Shown in pieces: positions 35,382-43,942 of a DNA stretch of 62,517 nucleotides (position 1 is the stretch's first letter; every line of letters starts with the position of its first letter). Under the pieces are notes generated by a model. That model was not told where the DNA came from, ran no database searches, and saw nothing but the letters and a program-made list of their open reading frames with translations. Both the position numbers and the translations under genes were made by a program. The DNA is taken from the NCBI GenBank assembly GCA_001770015.1, contig MEQB01000028.1, forward strand, positions 1-62,517, written 5' to 3'. This DNA is from Bdellovibrionales bacterium RIFOXYC1_FULL_37_79. Its GTDB lineage: Bacteria; Bdellovibrionota; Bacteriovoracia; Bacteriovoracales; Bacteriovoracaceae.

Positions 35382-36869
35382 TTATGGCTTAATTCTCAAC
35401 TCGGTTGGAGCTATTGGGGATTTGGAAGCAGGAGGTGAAGATGTTGTGCCTAGATACATATCCCAATACGCATCAATCATAGCTGTAACCCATACACTTG
35501 GAGTGTATTCCCCGTATGCACCGACCGTCCCCTCTTTCATTAAATTTCTGAATCGTTTAGCGTAGTCAAAAGATATGGCCCTATTCCAGTGAGCTTCTTG
35601 TCCCATTATCAAAGCACTAAGCATCCCGGCTATATTGTTGCCATATGCATCCCGATAGTCTGCTTGTCGATTAGCGTTGGCACTATTTATAGTCCCGTCA
35701 AATGTCCACTCAGGTGTTCCAACGGGTTGGCTTTTGGAATTGTATTGGGCCTTAGGGTCAGAGCAGAATGTTCCATTATAACCACAAGCAGTCTTTGAGT
35801 AATATGTTGAGGTAACCGCATTTATCAAAGTATCTTCACCAAATACCCCGTATTTTGCATGGTCAAGTTGAGCAATCATTGTCGAGTTATTAAATACGGC
35901 TGCTCCCAGTGCCAGTATACTTTTTCTGCCGTGACCATGACCTCCGTTATCAGTAAAAGTTACCCCATTTACAATGCATCCAGATATGTCAATAGCGTAC
36001 TGAAGCATGTATATGAGTAATTGTTTTTTCTGAGTATTCGTGTAATTACATTGCAGTAGGAGCAACGCCACATTACTCCACTTTCCCATGTCCGAACTGT
36101 ATCCTATATTAACCATTCCCCGCATATGATTAGTTGCCCTTGGGAACTGGCCTATCCACCCAGGCATAGCCTCGTACCAAACTTTCTGCATCATTGTCTC
36201 GTAGATTGCAATATCTGGTGCACCAGTTAGAGGATTAAGGATCCCTAATGCAGAGTAATTAATGTCTGAGATATTGAAAGAAATTGTTTTATTAGAACCA
36301 ACATACGGTGGGCGGAATGCCCCTGAGGCTGGAACAGAAGACAGGCATGTTAAAATTGCCATATCAGATATTTGTGGACGTGCTCCTGCCGTGGCTAAGC
36401 TGCGAGTGGATACTAAGGATTCACCTGCACGTAATAACAAAGGGCGGTTAGAATTGATATCTAGCGCTACATTGAGGCTATCGGCATAAGCTGCCCCATA
36501 CATTCCTTCGTCATATCCCTGGTTGATATTTCCTCCGGGGTTTATCATGCTGCCATTCATTGACCGCGCACTAGAGACAGAAGCTGGATTGATTGAGTTT
36601 ATTTTTACGCCACTTCCAGGGTCAATAACGAAGTAATCCCCGTTAGCAAATTGCCCGTAACTTACAGGAACAGAAAAAGTCCAAGTTATGCTGTTTTGTG
36701 ATATTGAATTCGTAGTTTTAAGCATCTCCTGTGATGGTGTCTCTCCATTTGAGACCTTGAAATCTGTGGCAAGAGATGTCGAGGCGCTGGCCATACTTTT
36801 TAAATTATTGCAGGCAAAACTAACTAGCAGGCAGATTAATGTAAACTGCCATTTATTTGTACATTTCAT
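35382..36869 (-). CDS. Secreted/lipoprotein, paralogue of the 762-residue surface protein
   Basis: A 495-residue protein with an N-terminal export signal (about residues 8-22; FAC may be a weak lipobox). From about residue 60 it matches the C-terminal half of the protein at 55293-57581. Shared blocks are ITWTFSVPV, YGQF-NGDY, VIDPG-GVKI, MNGSMINP, AILTCLSS-P and TPEW/MPEW. The pair GGHGHGRK here and GGNMNERK there precedes a helical region, which loosely recalls alpha/alpha-toroid polysaccharide lyases, but no catalytic residue can be assigned. It lies between two identical terminator segments, suggesting acquisition or duplication. GGAG precedes ATG 36869. Confidence 0.75.
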   Translation of the reverse strand: MKCTNKWQFTLICLLVSFACNNLKSMASASTSLATDFKVSNGETPSQEMLKTTNSISQNSITWTFSVPVSYGQFANGDYFVIDPGSGVKINSINPASVSSARSMNGSMINPGGNINQGYDEGMYGAAYADSLNVALDINSNRPLLLRAGESLVSTRSLATAGARPQISDMAILTCLSSVPASGAFRPPYVGSNKTISFNISDINYSALGILNPLTGAPDIAIYETMMQKVWYEAMPGWIGQFPRATNHMRGMVNIGYSSDMGKWSNVALLLLQCNYTNTQKKQLLIYMLQYAIDISGCIVNGVTFTDNGGHGHGRKSILALGAAVFNNSTMIAQLDHAKYGVFGEDTLINAVTSTYYSKTACGYNGTFCSDPKAQYNSKSQPVGTPEWTFDGTINSANANRQADYRDAYGNNIAGMLSALIMGQEAHWNRAISFDYAKRFRNLMKEGTVGAYGEYTPSVWVTAMIDAYWDMYLGTTSSPPASKSPIAPTELRIKP

Positions 36870-37046
36870 CAATTAGTTCTCCATGTGAAAGATCGTAAAA
36901 AATATTCTCACATTGTATGTAAAAAAATTGGAAATCGTCAACCTAGCCCGTACTAGGGTTGTCTTCAATCTAGTTGAAATGTGAAATTGAGTGGTTTATT
37001 TTAATATGGAAATTCCTAATAAATGACGAAAACTTTTTTAATAATA

Positions 37047-37099
37047 AAAAAGGGAGCCCACACGGACTCCCCTTCTTTTATTACTAATTATTTAAAAAA
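37047..37099 (-). terminator. gdhA terminator, copy 2 of the 53-bp duplicated segment
   Basis: Same 53-bp sequence as 35296-35348, located 4 bp after the gdhA stop. On the minus strand the GC-rich stem is followed by TTTTTTATT. Confidence 0.85.
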
Positions 37100-37102
37100 A
37101 TA

Positions 37103-38443
37103 TTAGTTAATACCTTGATCTAACATAGCGTTTGCCACTCTTCTAAAACCGGCAACGTTAGCACCAAACACGTAATCATTTGGTCGGTTGAATTCTTTAG
37201 AAGCTTCATAACATTGGGTATGAATATTCTTCATAACATTTTTGAGTGCTTCATCAACCTGAGCTCCCGACCATTTAGTAAACAGGGCATCCTGTGACAT
37301 TTCAAAACCTGAACAGGCTACACCACCCGCATTGGATGCTTTTCCTGGAGCATACATAATACCTGCTTCCGCAACTTTTTTCATGGCACCTAAGGTAAGT
37401 GGAAGGTTAGCACCTTCAACAATGTATTTAGTTCCATTTTTAATCAAGTTAGCGGCATCATGTTCGTCCATTTCATTTTGGATTGCACATGGCATAGCTA
37501 CGTCACATTTTACTTCCCATGGTCTCTTTCCACGACGGAATTCAACTTTAAATTTATTGGCATAATCTGCAACTTGATCACGGCCGCTAATTCTCATATC
37601 CAGCAAGTAATCTACTTTCTCGCCTCGGATGCCTTCCGGATCATAAATATAGCCATCTGGTCCAGACAAAGTAACAACTCTACCACCCAGTTCGTTAACT
37701 TTCTTAACAACACCCCAGCATACGTTTCCAAAACCAGAAACAGCCACGGTTTTACCATCAATGCTATCTTTTCTGGTGTCCATCATTTCTTTTAGAAAAT
37801 AAGTAGCACCGTAACCGGTAGCTTCTGGACGAAGAATACTTCCACCCCAACCAGCACCTTTACCGGTGAGTACGCCATCAAATGAGCCTTTCAGTCTTCG
37901 ATAAGCACCAAACAAATATCCAATTTCTCTTCCACCAACACCAACGTCACCCGCTGGAACATCTTTGTTTGGTCCTAAATGTCTGAACATTTCCATCATA
38001 AAACTCTGGCAGAAATTCTCAATTTCTCCATCGGTTCTATTTCTTGGATTGAAATCTGATCCACCTTTTCCTCCACCAAGGAGCAGTCCGGTCAATGAAT
38101 TTTTAAAGATCTGTTCAAAGCCTAAAAATTTCAAAGTGCTTAAAGTAACGGAGGCATGAAAACGAAGTCCGCCCTTGTATGGCCCCAGCACATTATTGAA
38201 TTCTACCCGATAACCATTGTTAATTTGAACGTTTCCTTGATTGTCTCTCCAAGGAACTTTAAAAGAAATAGTTCGATCTGGTTCCACCAGTCTTTCTAAA
38301 ATCGCATTTTTTTTATAGTTTGGATTTTGATCCAAAACTTCTGAAAGCGATCCTACTACTTCAGTTACTGATTGAATAAATTCTTCTTCCCAAGGGTATT
38401 TTCTCTTGAGGGATTCTAATACTTCGGTTGCATACCTGTTCAT
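37103..38443 (-). CDS. gdhA: Glutamate dehydrogenase, hexameric type
   Basis: A 446-residue glutamate dehydrogenase catalysing reversible oxidative deamination of L-glutamate to 2-oxoglutarate and ammonia. The family blocks are intact: GPYKGGLRFH with substrate Lys90, GGGKGGSDF with catalytic Lys126, and a Rossmann start VAVSGFGNV. The length and N-terminus match the NADP-type bacterial/fungal enzyme of about 450 residues. AAGGAG precedes ATG 38443. It is monocistronic with its own terminator. It could regenerate the 2-oxoglutarate consumed by the predicted Kat aminotransferase 30 kb away; that link is inference. Confidence 0.95.
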   Translation of the reverse strand: MNRYATEVLESLKRKYPWEEEFIQSVTEVVGSLSEVLDQNPNYKKNAILERLVEPDRTISFKVPWRDNQGNVQINNGYRVEFNNVLGPYKGGLRFHASVTLSTLKFLGFEQIFKNSLTGLLLGGGKGGSDFNPRNRTDGEIENFCQSFMMEMFRHLGPNKDVPAGDVGVGGREIGYLFGAYRRLKGSFDGVLTGKGAGWGGSILRPEATGYGATYFLKEMMDTRKDSIDGKTVAVSGFGNVCWGVVKKVNELGGRVVTLSGPDGYIYDPEGIRGEKVDYLLDMRISGRDQVADYANKFKVEFRRGKRPWEVKCDVAMPCAIQNEMDEHDAANLIKNGTKYIVEGANLPLTLGAMKKVAEAGIMYAPGKASNAGGVACSGFEMSQDALFTKWSGAQVDEALKNVMKNIHTQCYEASKEFNRPNDYVFGANVAGFRRVANAMLDQGIN

Positions 38444-38764
38444 TTTGACTCCTTCCATTTAAACGTATGGTTTATAAAAAAATAACTGTTTATTAAATCA
38501 CGGCTGATTTTGGAACCATAATCCTTGATTTAAGATCACTCGTCAACCCGAATCCCTAACAAAATGCTGTTCAATTTTTGACCAATACCAAACAAAAAAA
38601 CATTTCCAAAAGCCGCAGCGCTTCCATGTCATTTTCAGTGCCATAAAAAATTATTTATGCCCCGGGTAGCTCTCATACTGGTAGGCATATAATCTAGCTC
38701 TTTTATGGATAAACTTATTTATTTGCTAACCAATCACCAAATCAACTAGGATTAATAAATTGGT
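38444..38764. other. Divergent intergenic region of gdhA
   Basis: 321 bp between gdhA and the first two-TM/Cys-module gene. It is AT-rich, with the gdhA ribosome-binding site at its left end (GGAAGGAG). No RNA gene, ORF or clear operator was seen. Confidence 0.5.
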
Positions 38765-39142
38765 ATGAAGAACAAATTACAAAAGATCAGCTTATTAAGT
38801 TTGGCCCTGGGGTACTTCCTGAATATCGCCGTAATATGGCTTAACGAGATTTTTGACCTGCCCAGTCTGTTATTAAACTCTGAAGCAACTCCGATCAATT
38901 GGAATGAATGCCTGATCGAGACCGCTTGCATGCTGTTTCTCTTTTTCACCAATGCTTGGTTTATAAAATATCTTTTTTCCCAGATTAAATTACTGGAAGG
39001 TTTAATACCGGTGTGCTGCATTTGTAAAAAAGTCTGCACTCCCTCCAAGCAATGGGTTCCCTTCGAAACTTACATCCAAAACAACTCCGAAGCCAAATGC
39101 TCCCACCGCATCTGCCCCGAATGTCAAATCACTGGAGAGTAG
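38765..39142 (+). CDS. Two-TM protein with C-terminal CxxCKK...CPEC module (copy A)
   Basis: A 125-residue protein with TMs at about 9-29 and 50-70. A conserved DLPSLLLN / TPINW-ECLIET segment lies between them, and a C-terminal module reads LLEGLIPVCCICKKVCTPSKQW...YIQNNSEAKCSH-ICPEC. The latter closely resembles the short end module (CxxCKKIR...W...YI...SH-ICPEC) found at the C-terminus of many PAS, receiver and histidine-kinase proteins, probably a small metal-binding knuckle. Here it is fused to a bare membrane anchor. Copies B and C lie at 41116 and 41525. Confidence 0.7.
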   Translation: MKNKLQKISLLSLALGYFLNIAVIWLNEIFDLPSLLLNSEATPINWNECLIETACMLFLFFTNAWFIKYLFSQIKLLEGLIPVCCICKKVCTPSKQWVPFETYIQNNSEAKCSHRICPECQITGE

Positions 39143-39156
39143 ATTCCATGCAACGC

Positions 39157-39687
39157 TTATTCAACATCATGCCACTTGGTGGTAACAACTTTGCTGGCCG
39201 CCAAAGGATCTTCTTTGTTATAGTTAGTCTTTAAGAATTTGCCTTGGGATCGATATCCATTTTTAACACCAAAATGGAAAGAAACTCGAAATTGTTTTTT
39301 GGCATTGATCTCTAAAAAAGCTAAGTTATACTGGGTAACGCCATCCTGAGGTACATCTTCTCCGACCACCATATAAATATTGCCATCAACGCTGCGATCA
39401 CCTGCATAGGCATCATCAATATCACGTCTTTCGAAACGAAAAACCAATGAATGATCAGTTAAGGCCACCTGATTCTCCGTCACCATGGCGGAAAAATAGA
39501 TTAGATTATAATCACTACCTGAAAAATCGATACTATAAGCGAAATTTCCGATCTTGATATTCTGCAGGTTAATTTCACCCCGGGTAAGTATTCCCACGGC
39601 AATCCGCTCTTCAGGTGTGGCCAGTAGATTGGCAGTAAATAGCATAGAAAACAAACCCACTATAAATAATTGTCCCCAATATTTCAT
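39157..39687 (-). CDS. Hypothetical secreted protein
   Basis: A 176-residue protein with a signal peptide (about residues 6-22, LLATPEE). The mature part is beta-rich with no Cys and no recognised domain. It is convergent with copy A of the two-TM family, 14 bp apart. Confidence 0.66.
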   Translation of the reverse strand: MKYWGQLFIVGLFSMLFTANLLATPEERIAVGILTRGEINLQNIKIGNFAYSIDFSGSDYNLIYFSAMVTENQVALTDHSLVFRFERRDIDDAYAGDRSVDGNIYMVVGEDVPQDGVTQYNLAFLEINAKKQFRVSFHFGVKNGYRSQGKFLKTNYNKEDPLAASKVVTTKWHDVE

Positions 39688-39830
39688 ATTTTTCCCCCGT
39701 TTGTGTTATGTCCCTTTTGGTGCAGGATCATCGTGTATGGTTCAAGGTTTTCAAAGAATATAACATTTTGCAAAAAATCCAAACAAATATAATCCATATT
39801 TGCAAGAATTACACACCCTATCCTCATCCT

Positions 39831-40352
39831 CTATTTTTTTTCCAGTGCTTTAATTAGCTGTAAAATCCTGTCGCAGAGATCAGAAGCCGCCAGTTTTGAT
39901 TTAAGCAGGGATTTGCATTTTCTTATTAAAGTTGAGTCTATATTTTGTTTTTTGGAATAAGCAATGTATTCTAGGCAATCGATATAATCCGACTCTGTAA
40001 AACGTGCGAGTTTCAGTTTTAAAAATAGATATAAGTCAGGTGTGTAAATGGTCGCTTTTTTACCTTTATGTAACCTACACAAATGTTGGTCATAGCCTTC
40101 AATCTTGGTCAGGTAATAAGCTCCGGCCTGATTGATGGTTTCAACCGGGAGTCCCAATTCTGCGACAATATTCATAAGCTCAAGCATCTGGGTCTGTTGT
40201 TCTGGCGTTTTACCGATAAAATCAATATCCACGGTTACCCGCACATCAATACCAAGCACGGGCAAGACACATCCTCCAATCAATATCCAATCACCTGATA
40301 AACGATCCCCCGCCATTTTTAAAAATTTGTCCAGGATTTTTTTATTGATCAT
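39831..40352 (-). CDS. AbiEii/MNT-type nucleotidyltransferase, probable toxin
   Basis: A 173-residue nucleotidyltransferase-like protein. The core is WILIGGCVLPVLG followed by VTVDIDFIG (about residues 22-47), the GG...DxD pattern that binds Mg-NTP. Relatives act as toxins in AbiE/MNT-type systems, modifying tRNA or other targets. Its ATG overlaps the stop of the HTH gene by 4 bp, the common antitoxin-then-toxin order. A plain DNA-linked enzyme is possible, but the pairing favours a toxin-antitoxin or phage-defence role. Confidence 0.76.
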   Translation of the reverse strand: MINKKILDKFLKMAGDRLSGDWILIGGCVLPVLGIDVRVTVDIDFIGKTPEQQTQMLELMNIVAELGLPVETINQAGAYYLTKIEGYDQHLCRLHKGKKATIYTPDLYLFLKLKLARFTESDYIDCLEYIAYSKKQNIDSTLIRKCKSLLKSKLAASDLCDRILQLIKALEKK

Positions 40353-40858
40353 AAGTACTGTCCAATTTTTGCCAAGGCCAGACGCCGAAGCTTGATATGC
40401 GATCCGGTGATTTTTGTTGGGAGAAAATTTTCACAAACCAGAGGTATTTTTTCTAATCTTTTTTTAAAAAGGGTTGGATAGTGTTGTTTAATAGCAATGA
40501 TAAGTGCCTCCATAGCAATTTGTAATCTACTATCTGGAAGGTTTAATAATTTCAAACATCCTATCTTAATATTATCTATCAGGATTTCTGGTGTAAATTC
40601 CACGCCTTTAATTTGTTCCTGCGCGTTTATTGGTAGCCCCAGTTGGCACAAAATATTCCAATCATAATGACTCTCCACCACTTGGGTCAAGAGATGCAAA
40701 GGTCCCAAGATCTTATCCAAAATAGACAGCGAGGGATTAGCAATCCCGGCTTCGATATTTTGTAAGGTAGCAAGCGAAATCCCGGATTTTTGCGCCAAGG
40801 CTTGCTGGGTTATCCCAAGAATCAAGCGCCGGCTTTGAATAATTTCTCCGATATTCAT
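40349..40858 (-). CDS. XRE-type HTH protein, probable antitoxin/autorepressor
   Basis: A 169-residue protein with an N-terminal Cro/CI HTH (IIQSRRLILGITQQALAQKSGISLATLQNIEAG, about 6-38) and a helical C-terminal domain that may bind the nucleotidyltransferase. ATG 40858 is chosen; the ORF could be opened at 40894, but that would run through the operator palindrome. The palindrome at 40873-40888 lies 15 bp upstream, suiting autorepression. Confidence 0.76.
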   Translation of the reverse strand: MNIGEIIQSRRLILGITQQALAQKSGISLATLQNIEAGIANPSLSILDKILGPLHLLTQVVESHYDWNILCQLGLPINAQEQIKGVEFTPEILIDNIKIGCLKLLNLPDSRLQIAMEALIIAIKQHYPTLFKKRLEKIPLVCENFLPTKITGSHIKLRRLALAKIGQYL

Positions 40859-40888
40859 ACCTATTATATTATACCTATTATAATAGGT
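40857..40888. promoter_or_regulatory. Operator of the HTH-nucleotidyltransferase pair
   Basis: ACCTATTATAATAGGT at 40873-40888 is a perfect 16-bp palindrome. A further half (ATACCTATTATA) repeats at 40857-40868, next to the HTH start codon. The palindrome contains TATAAT on both strands and so may overlap the -10 element. Confidence 0.68.
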
Positions 40889-41115
40889 AATCAATATATA
40901 GTTTATGCTGAACTAACTATATATATGATCTGCTGGTGTAAACTTCTTTTAAATTCCAAGGGTACCAAGGGTTGGTACTCCTTAAATTAACCATGGCTTT
41001 GCTGCGCCAGGCTACAGGGTGACTCAAAATTCATCAAGAAAAAAAATATTCAAGATAATTATTCTGGTTTACAATTTCACTCTAAGTATTCAAATTTTTT
41101 TTATCGGGAAAAAAC

Positions 41116-41538
41116 ATGAGAGACCGGTTGCTGAGAATTTATTCATATGGATTAATGTTGGGATGTGTGCTGGTCGTAATCATCATCTGGATTAATGAAA
41201 TTTTGGACTTGCCCCACCTGCTATTAAACGCACCGGCTACCCCTATCAACTGGCAAGAATGTCTGATCGAGACCTTCTCTATTGCTATAATCTATGGACT
41301 CAATGCGATCTTTACCAACTACCTGTTTGAAAAAATAAAGTTACTAGATGGTCTTCTTCCCATATGTTCGGTGTGCAAAAAAATCCGGATTTCCTCCAGT
41401 AAATGGATGCCCATTGAAGATTATATCCACCAAAATTCGGAAGTCCATTTTTCGCAAAAACTATGCCCCGAATGCAAACCGTGGCTGAATAATAATATGA
41501 TCAAGAGTGAAGGTGAGCTGCCCCATGAACGAAAATAA
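41116..41538 (+). CDS. Two-TM protein with C-terminal CxxCKKIR...CPEC module (copy B)
   Basis: A 140-residue paralogue of the 38765 gene: two TMs, the WINEILDLPHLLLNAPATPINWQECLIET type middle, and CSVCKKIRISSSKWMPIEDYI...CPEC near the C-terminus. It has the closest match of the three to the classical CKKIR end module. Its last 14 bp overlap copy C, so both are co-translated. Confidence 0.7.
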   Translation: MRDRLLRIYSYGLMLGCVLVVIIIWINEILDLPHLLLNAPATPINWQECLIETFSIAIIYGLNAIFTNYLFEKIKLLDGLLPICSVCKKIRISSSKWMPIEDYIHQNSEVHFSQKLCPECKPWLNNNMIKSEGELPHERK

Positions 41539-41923
41539 AATAAAAAATAAACTGCAAACCATCCATATGCTAAACTCAATTTTTGGCTATACTGCCATCT
41601 TGCTGGTGGTATGGTCCAACGAAATTTTTGATTTGCCCCGCCTGCTACTAAATGCGCCGGCCACTCCGGTTAACTTGAAAGAATGCCTGATTGAAACTTT
41701 TTTTATAACCACCCTTTTTATCGTTTACATATTGTTTGTCAACCGCCTGCTTTCAAAAATTAAAATTCTGGAAGGGTGTTTGTCCATGTGTCCACTTTGT
41801 CGCAAAATCCACACCCCACACAACGAATGGATTCCCATTGAACATTATATCCGGCATCACTCGGAGGCCAATTTCACCCACGGCGTCTGCCCGGATTGCA
41901 AAAACTCATCTAACTGGTTTTAA
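41525..41923 (+). CDS. Two-TM protein with C-terminal CPLCRKIH...CPDC module (copy C)
   Basis: A 132-residue paralogue from ATG 41525, following a GGTGAG ribosome-binding sequence. It retains both TMs, NEIFDLPRLLLNAPATPVN and CPLCRKIHTPHNEWIPIEHYI...CPDC. Its 3' end overlaps the convergent branching-enzyme gene by 18 bp. Tandem duplication with copy B is likely. Confidence 0.7.
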   Translation: MNENKIKNKLQTIHMLNSIFGYTAILLVVWSNEIFDLPRLLLNAPATPVNLKECLIETFFITTLFIVYILFVNRLLSKIKILEGCLSMCPLCRKIHTPHNEWIPIEHYIRHHSEANFTHGVCPDCKNSSNWF

Positions 41924-43936
41924 AATCAGTACCGTCCGGTTGGGAAGATATAACTTTATTTTGCCATCAATGACGTGATAAGTTTGCCCACTGGTCAGCC
42001 TGGAAAATCCACCAAATTCCTCGGTATCCGAATGCATGATAAGTTTATATTCCGATTGGTTTTCAACATTTATACTATAATCAGTGTAGGATTTATCACC
42101 ATGAAAATTATAGATAAAAAGATAATCACCCCGTTTATATCCCAGGGTTTTATCATCACAATGACTCCACACCTTTTGCGGATCAGGAAGAGAAAGCAAA
42201 TTGGTTTCTCTAACAAACTTGATCATGAATTTATCAAAATTCAGCAGGTATTCATAACACAATAAACCGTTGTCTTTAAGATCCCACTGCCTTCTGGCAT
42301 AATGATAAGACCAGTTGTTACCGATCCTTGGAAAATCGATCCATTCGGGATGACCGAATTCGTTGCCCATAAAATTCAAGTAACCACCACGTCCCGTGGT
42401 CAAAGTAATCAAACGAATTAACTTATGCAGGGCAATCCCGCGATCGATAATATAATTTCTTCGATCCTTGCTAAAATTCCAATACATCTGGGCATCCACC
42501 AACCAAAAAATCACCGTTTTATCACCCACCAAGGCCTGATCATGGGATTCAACGTAAGTAATCGTTTTTTGATCATGTCGGCGATTGGTCAGTTCGCTAA
42601 AAAGATGATCCATATTCCAATCTTCATCTTTCATCGTTTTGAGAGTCCTGACCCAAAAATCGGGAATACCCATGGCAAGGACGTAATCAAATCCAACCCC
42701 ACCATCATCCACGGGATAAGCCAGCCCGGGCAGTCCGCTGACATCTTCCGCTATACTGATGGCACAGGGATTGATCTCATGAATAAGTGAATTGGCAAGC
42801 ATGAGATAAATAATCGCATCTTCATCCACATCCTCGTTAAAATAATCTCCGTAACCAGAAAAACCCTTGCCCAGCCCATGGTGCAGATACATCATGCTGG
42901 TCACCCCATCAAATCTAAAACCATCAAATTTAAATTCCTCCATCCAATATTTTACGTTGGATAAAAGAAAATGAACGACCTGATGTTTTCCGTAATTAAA
43001 ACACTTGGTATCCCAGGCCGAGTGATTCCCTCTGCCACCATCATGAAAAAATTGATAGCTGGTTCCATCAAATAAACCCAGTCCTTCGTTTTCATTTTTA
43101 ACGGCATGGGAATGCACGATATCCATGATCACCCGAAGCCCCAGTTCATGGGCCCTATCAATCAATTGCTTAAGTTCACAAGGAGTGCCAAAACGACTGG
43201 AAGGGGCAAAAAAATTAGAAACTTGATAACCAAAAGATCCATAATAGGGATGCTCTTGCACGGCCATAATTTGCACCGTATTGTAACCGCAGGACTTTAT
43301 ATAGGGTAATATCTTTTCCCTAAACTCCTGATAAGTGGCCACCTTGCCTTCCTGGGAAGCCATGCCAATGTGGGATTCATAAATGATCGGTTCATCTACC
43401 CGGTTAGGGAGTGTGTGTTTAAACTGATAAGGCTCTGGGGGATTCCAGACTTGCGCTGAAAAAACATGAGTCTTGGCATCCTGGGTGACATAATTGGCAT
43501 AAGTTGGAATTCGTTCTCCACTTCCGCCCTGCCAATAAATTTTTAATTTGTAAAAATCCAAGTGTTTTAAAACGCCTGAATTCAGACGAATCTCCCAGGT
43601 GCCATTGGAATCCGTTCTTTTCAGTTCAAATTCACCCTGCTCTTGCCAATGGGAAAATCCACCCACGAAAAAGATGCGAGAGGCACTGGGGGCCCACTCT
43701 CTAAAAATCCACTCGTGCTTGGTCTTATGCAATCCATAGAATTTATGTCCATTGGAAAAATCGCTAAGAGTTGCACCCGCCGTTAGCATATTTTTAAGAT
43801 TAACCATATGGTCATATCTTTTACCTATAGCCCCATCAAACGGAGCAAGATACGAGTCATTCTTGGTGATTTTAAACCGGAGTGGTGGTGACTTGACTTC
43901 CGGCTGTTTCTTTTTAAGAAAGTTTAATATTTTCAT
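41906..43936 (-). CDS. glgB: 1,4-alpha-glucan (glycogen) branching enzyme, eukaryote-type
   Basis: A 676-residue GH13 enzyme that forms alpha-1,6 branches in glycogen. An N-terminal CBM48 domain (FREWAPSA, about 75-170) precedes the catalytic barrel with DGFRFDGVTSM (nucleophile Asp), SIAEDVSG (acid/base Glu) and VESHDQALVGDK (transition-state Asp). The blocks SMMYLHHGLGKGFSGYG, GYLNFMGNEFGHPEW and NWSYHYARRQW match animal, fungal and plant branching enzymes more closely than the longer bacterial GlgB. No other glycogen gene lies nearby. Length and catalytic residues support a working enzyme. Confidence 0.93.
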   Translation of the reverse strand: MKILNFLKKKQPEVKSPPLRFKITKNDSYLAPFDGAIGKRYDHMVNLKNMLTAGATLSDFSNGHKFYGLHKTKHEWIFREWAPSASRIFFVGGFSHWQEQGEFELKRTDSNGTWEIRLNSGVLKHLDFYKLKIYWQGGSGERIPTYANYVTQDAKTHVFSAQVWNPPEPYQFKHTLPNRVDEPIIYESHIGMASQEGKVATYQEFREKILPYIKSCGYNTVQIMAVQEHPYYGSFGYQVSNFFAPSSRFGTPCELKQLIDRAHELGLRVIMDIVHSHAVKNENEGLGLFDGTSYQFFHDGGRGNHSAWDTKCFNYGKHQVVHFLLSNVKYWMEEFKFDGFRFDGVTSMMYLHHGLGKGFSGYGDYFNEDVDEDAIIYLMLANSLIHEINPCAISIAEDVSGLPGLAYPVDDGGVGFDYVLAMGIPDFWVRTLKTMKDEDWNMDHLFSELTNRRHDQKTITYVESHDQALVGDKTVIFWLVDAQMYWNFSKDRRNYIIDRGIALHKLIRLITLTTGRGGYLNFMGNEFGHPEWIDFPRIGNNWSYHYARRQWDLKDNGLLCYEYLLNFDKFMIKFVRETNLLSLPDPQKVWSHCDDKTLGYKRGDYLFIYNFHGDKSYTDYSINVENQSEYKLIMHSDTEEFGGFSRLTSGQTYHVIDGKIKLYLPNRTVLILKPVR

Positions 43937-43942
43937 ATGGCA

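Noticed and set aside
40956-40982. Hairpin around GTACCA / TGGTAC
   Set aside because: The stem is only six base pairs with mismatches beyond and no T-run, so it was not called a terminator or repeat.
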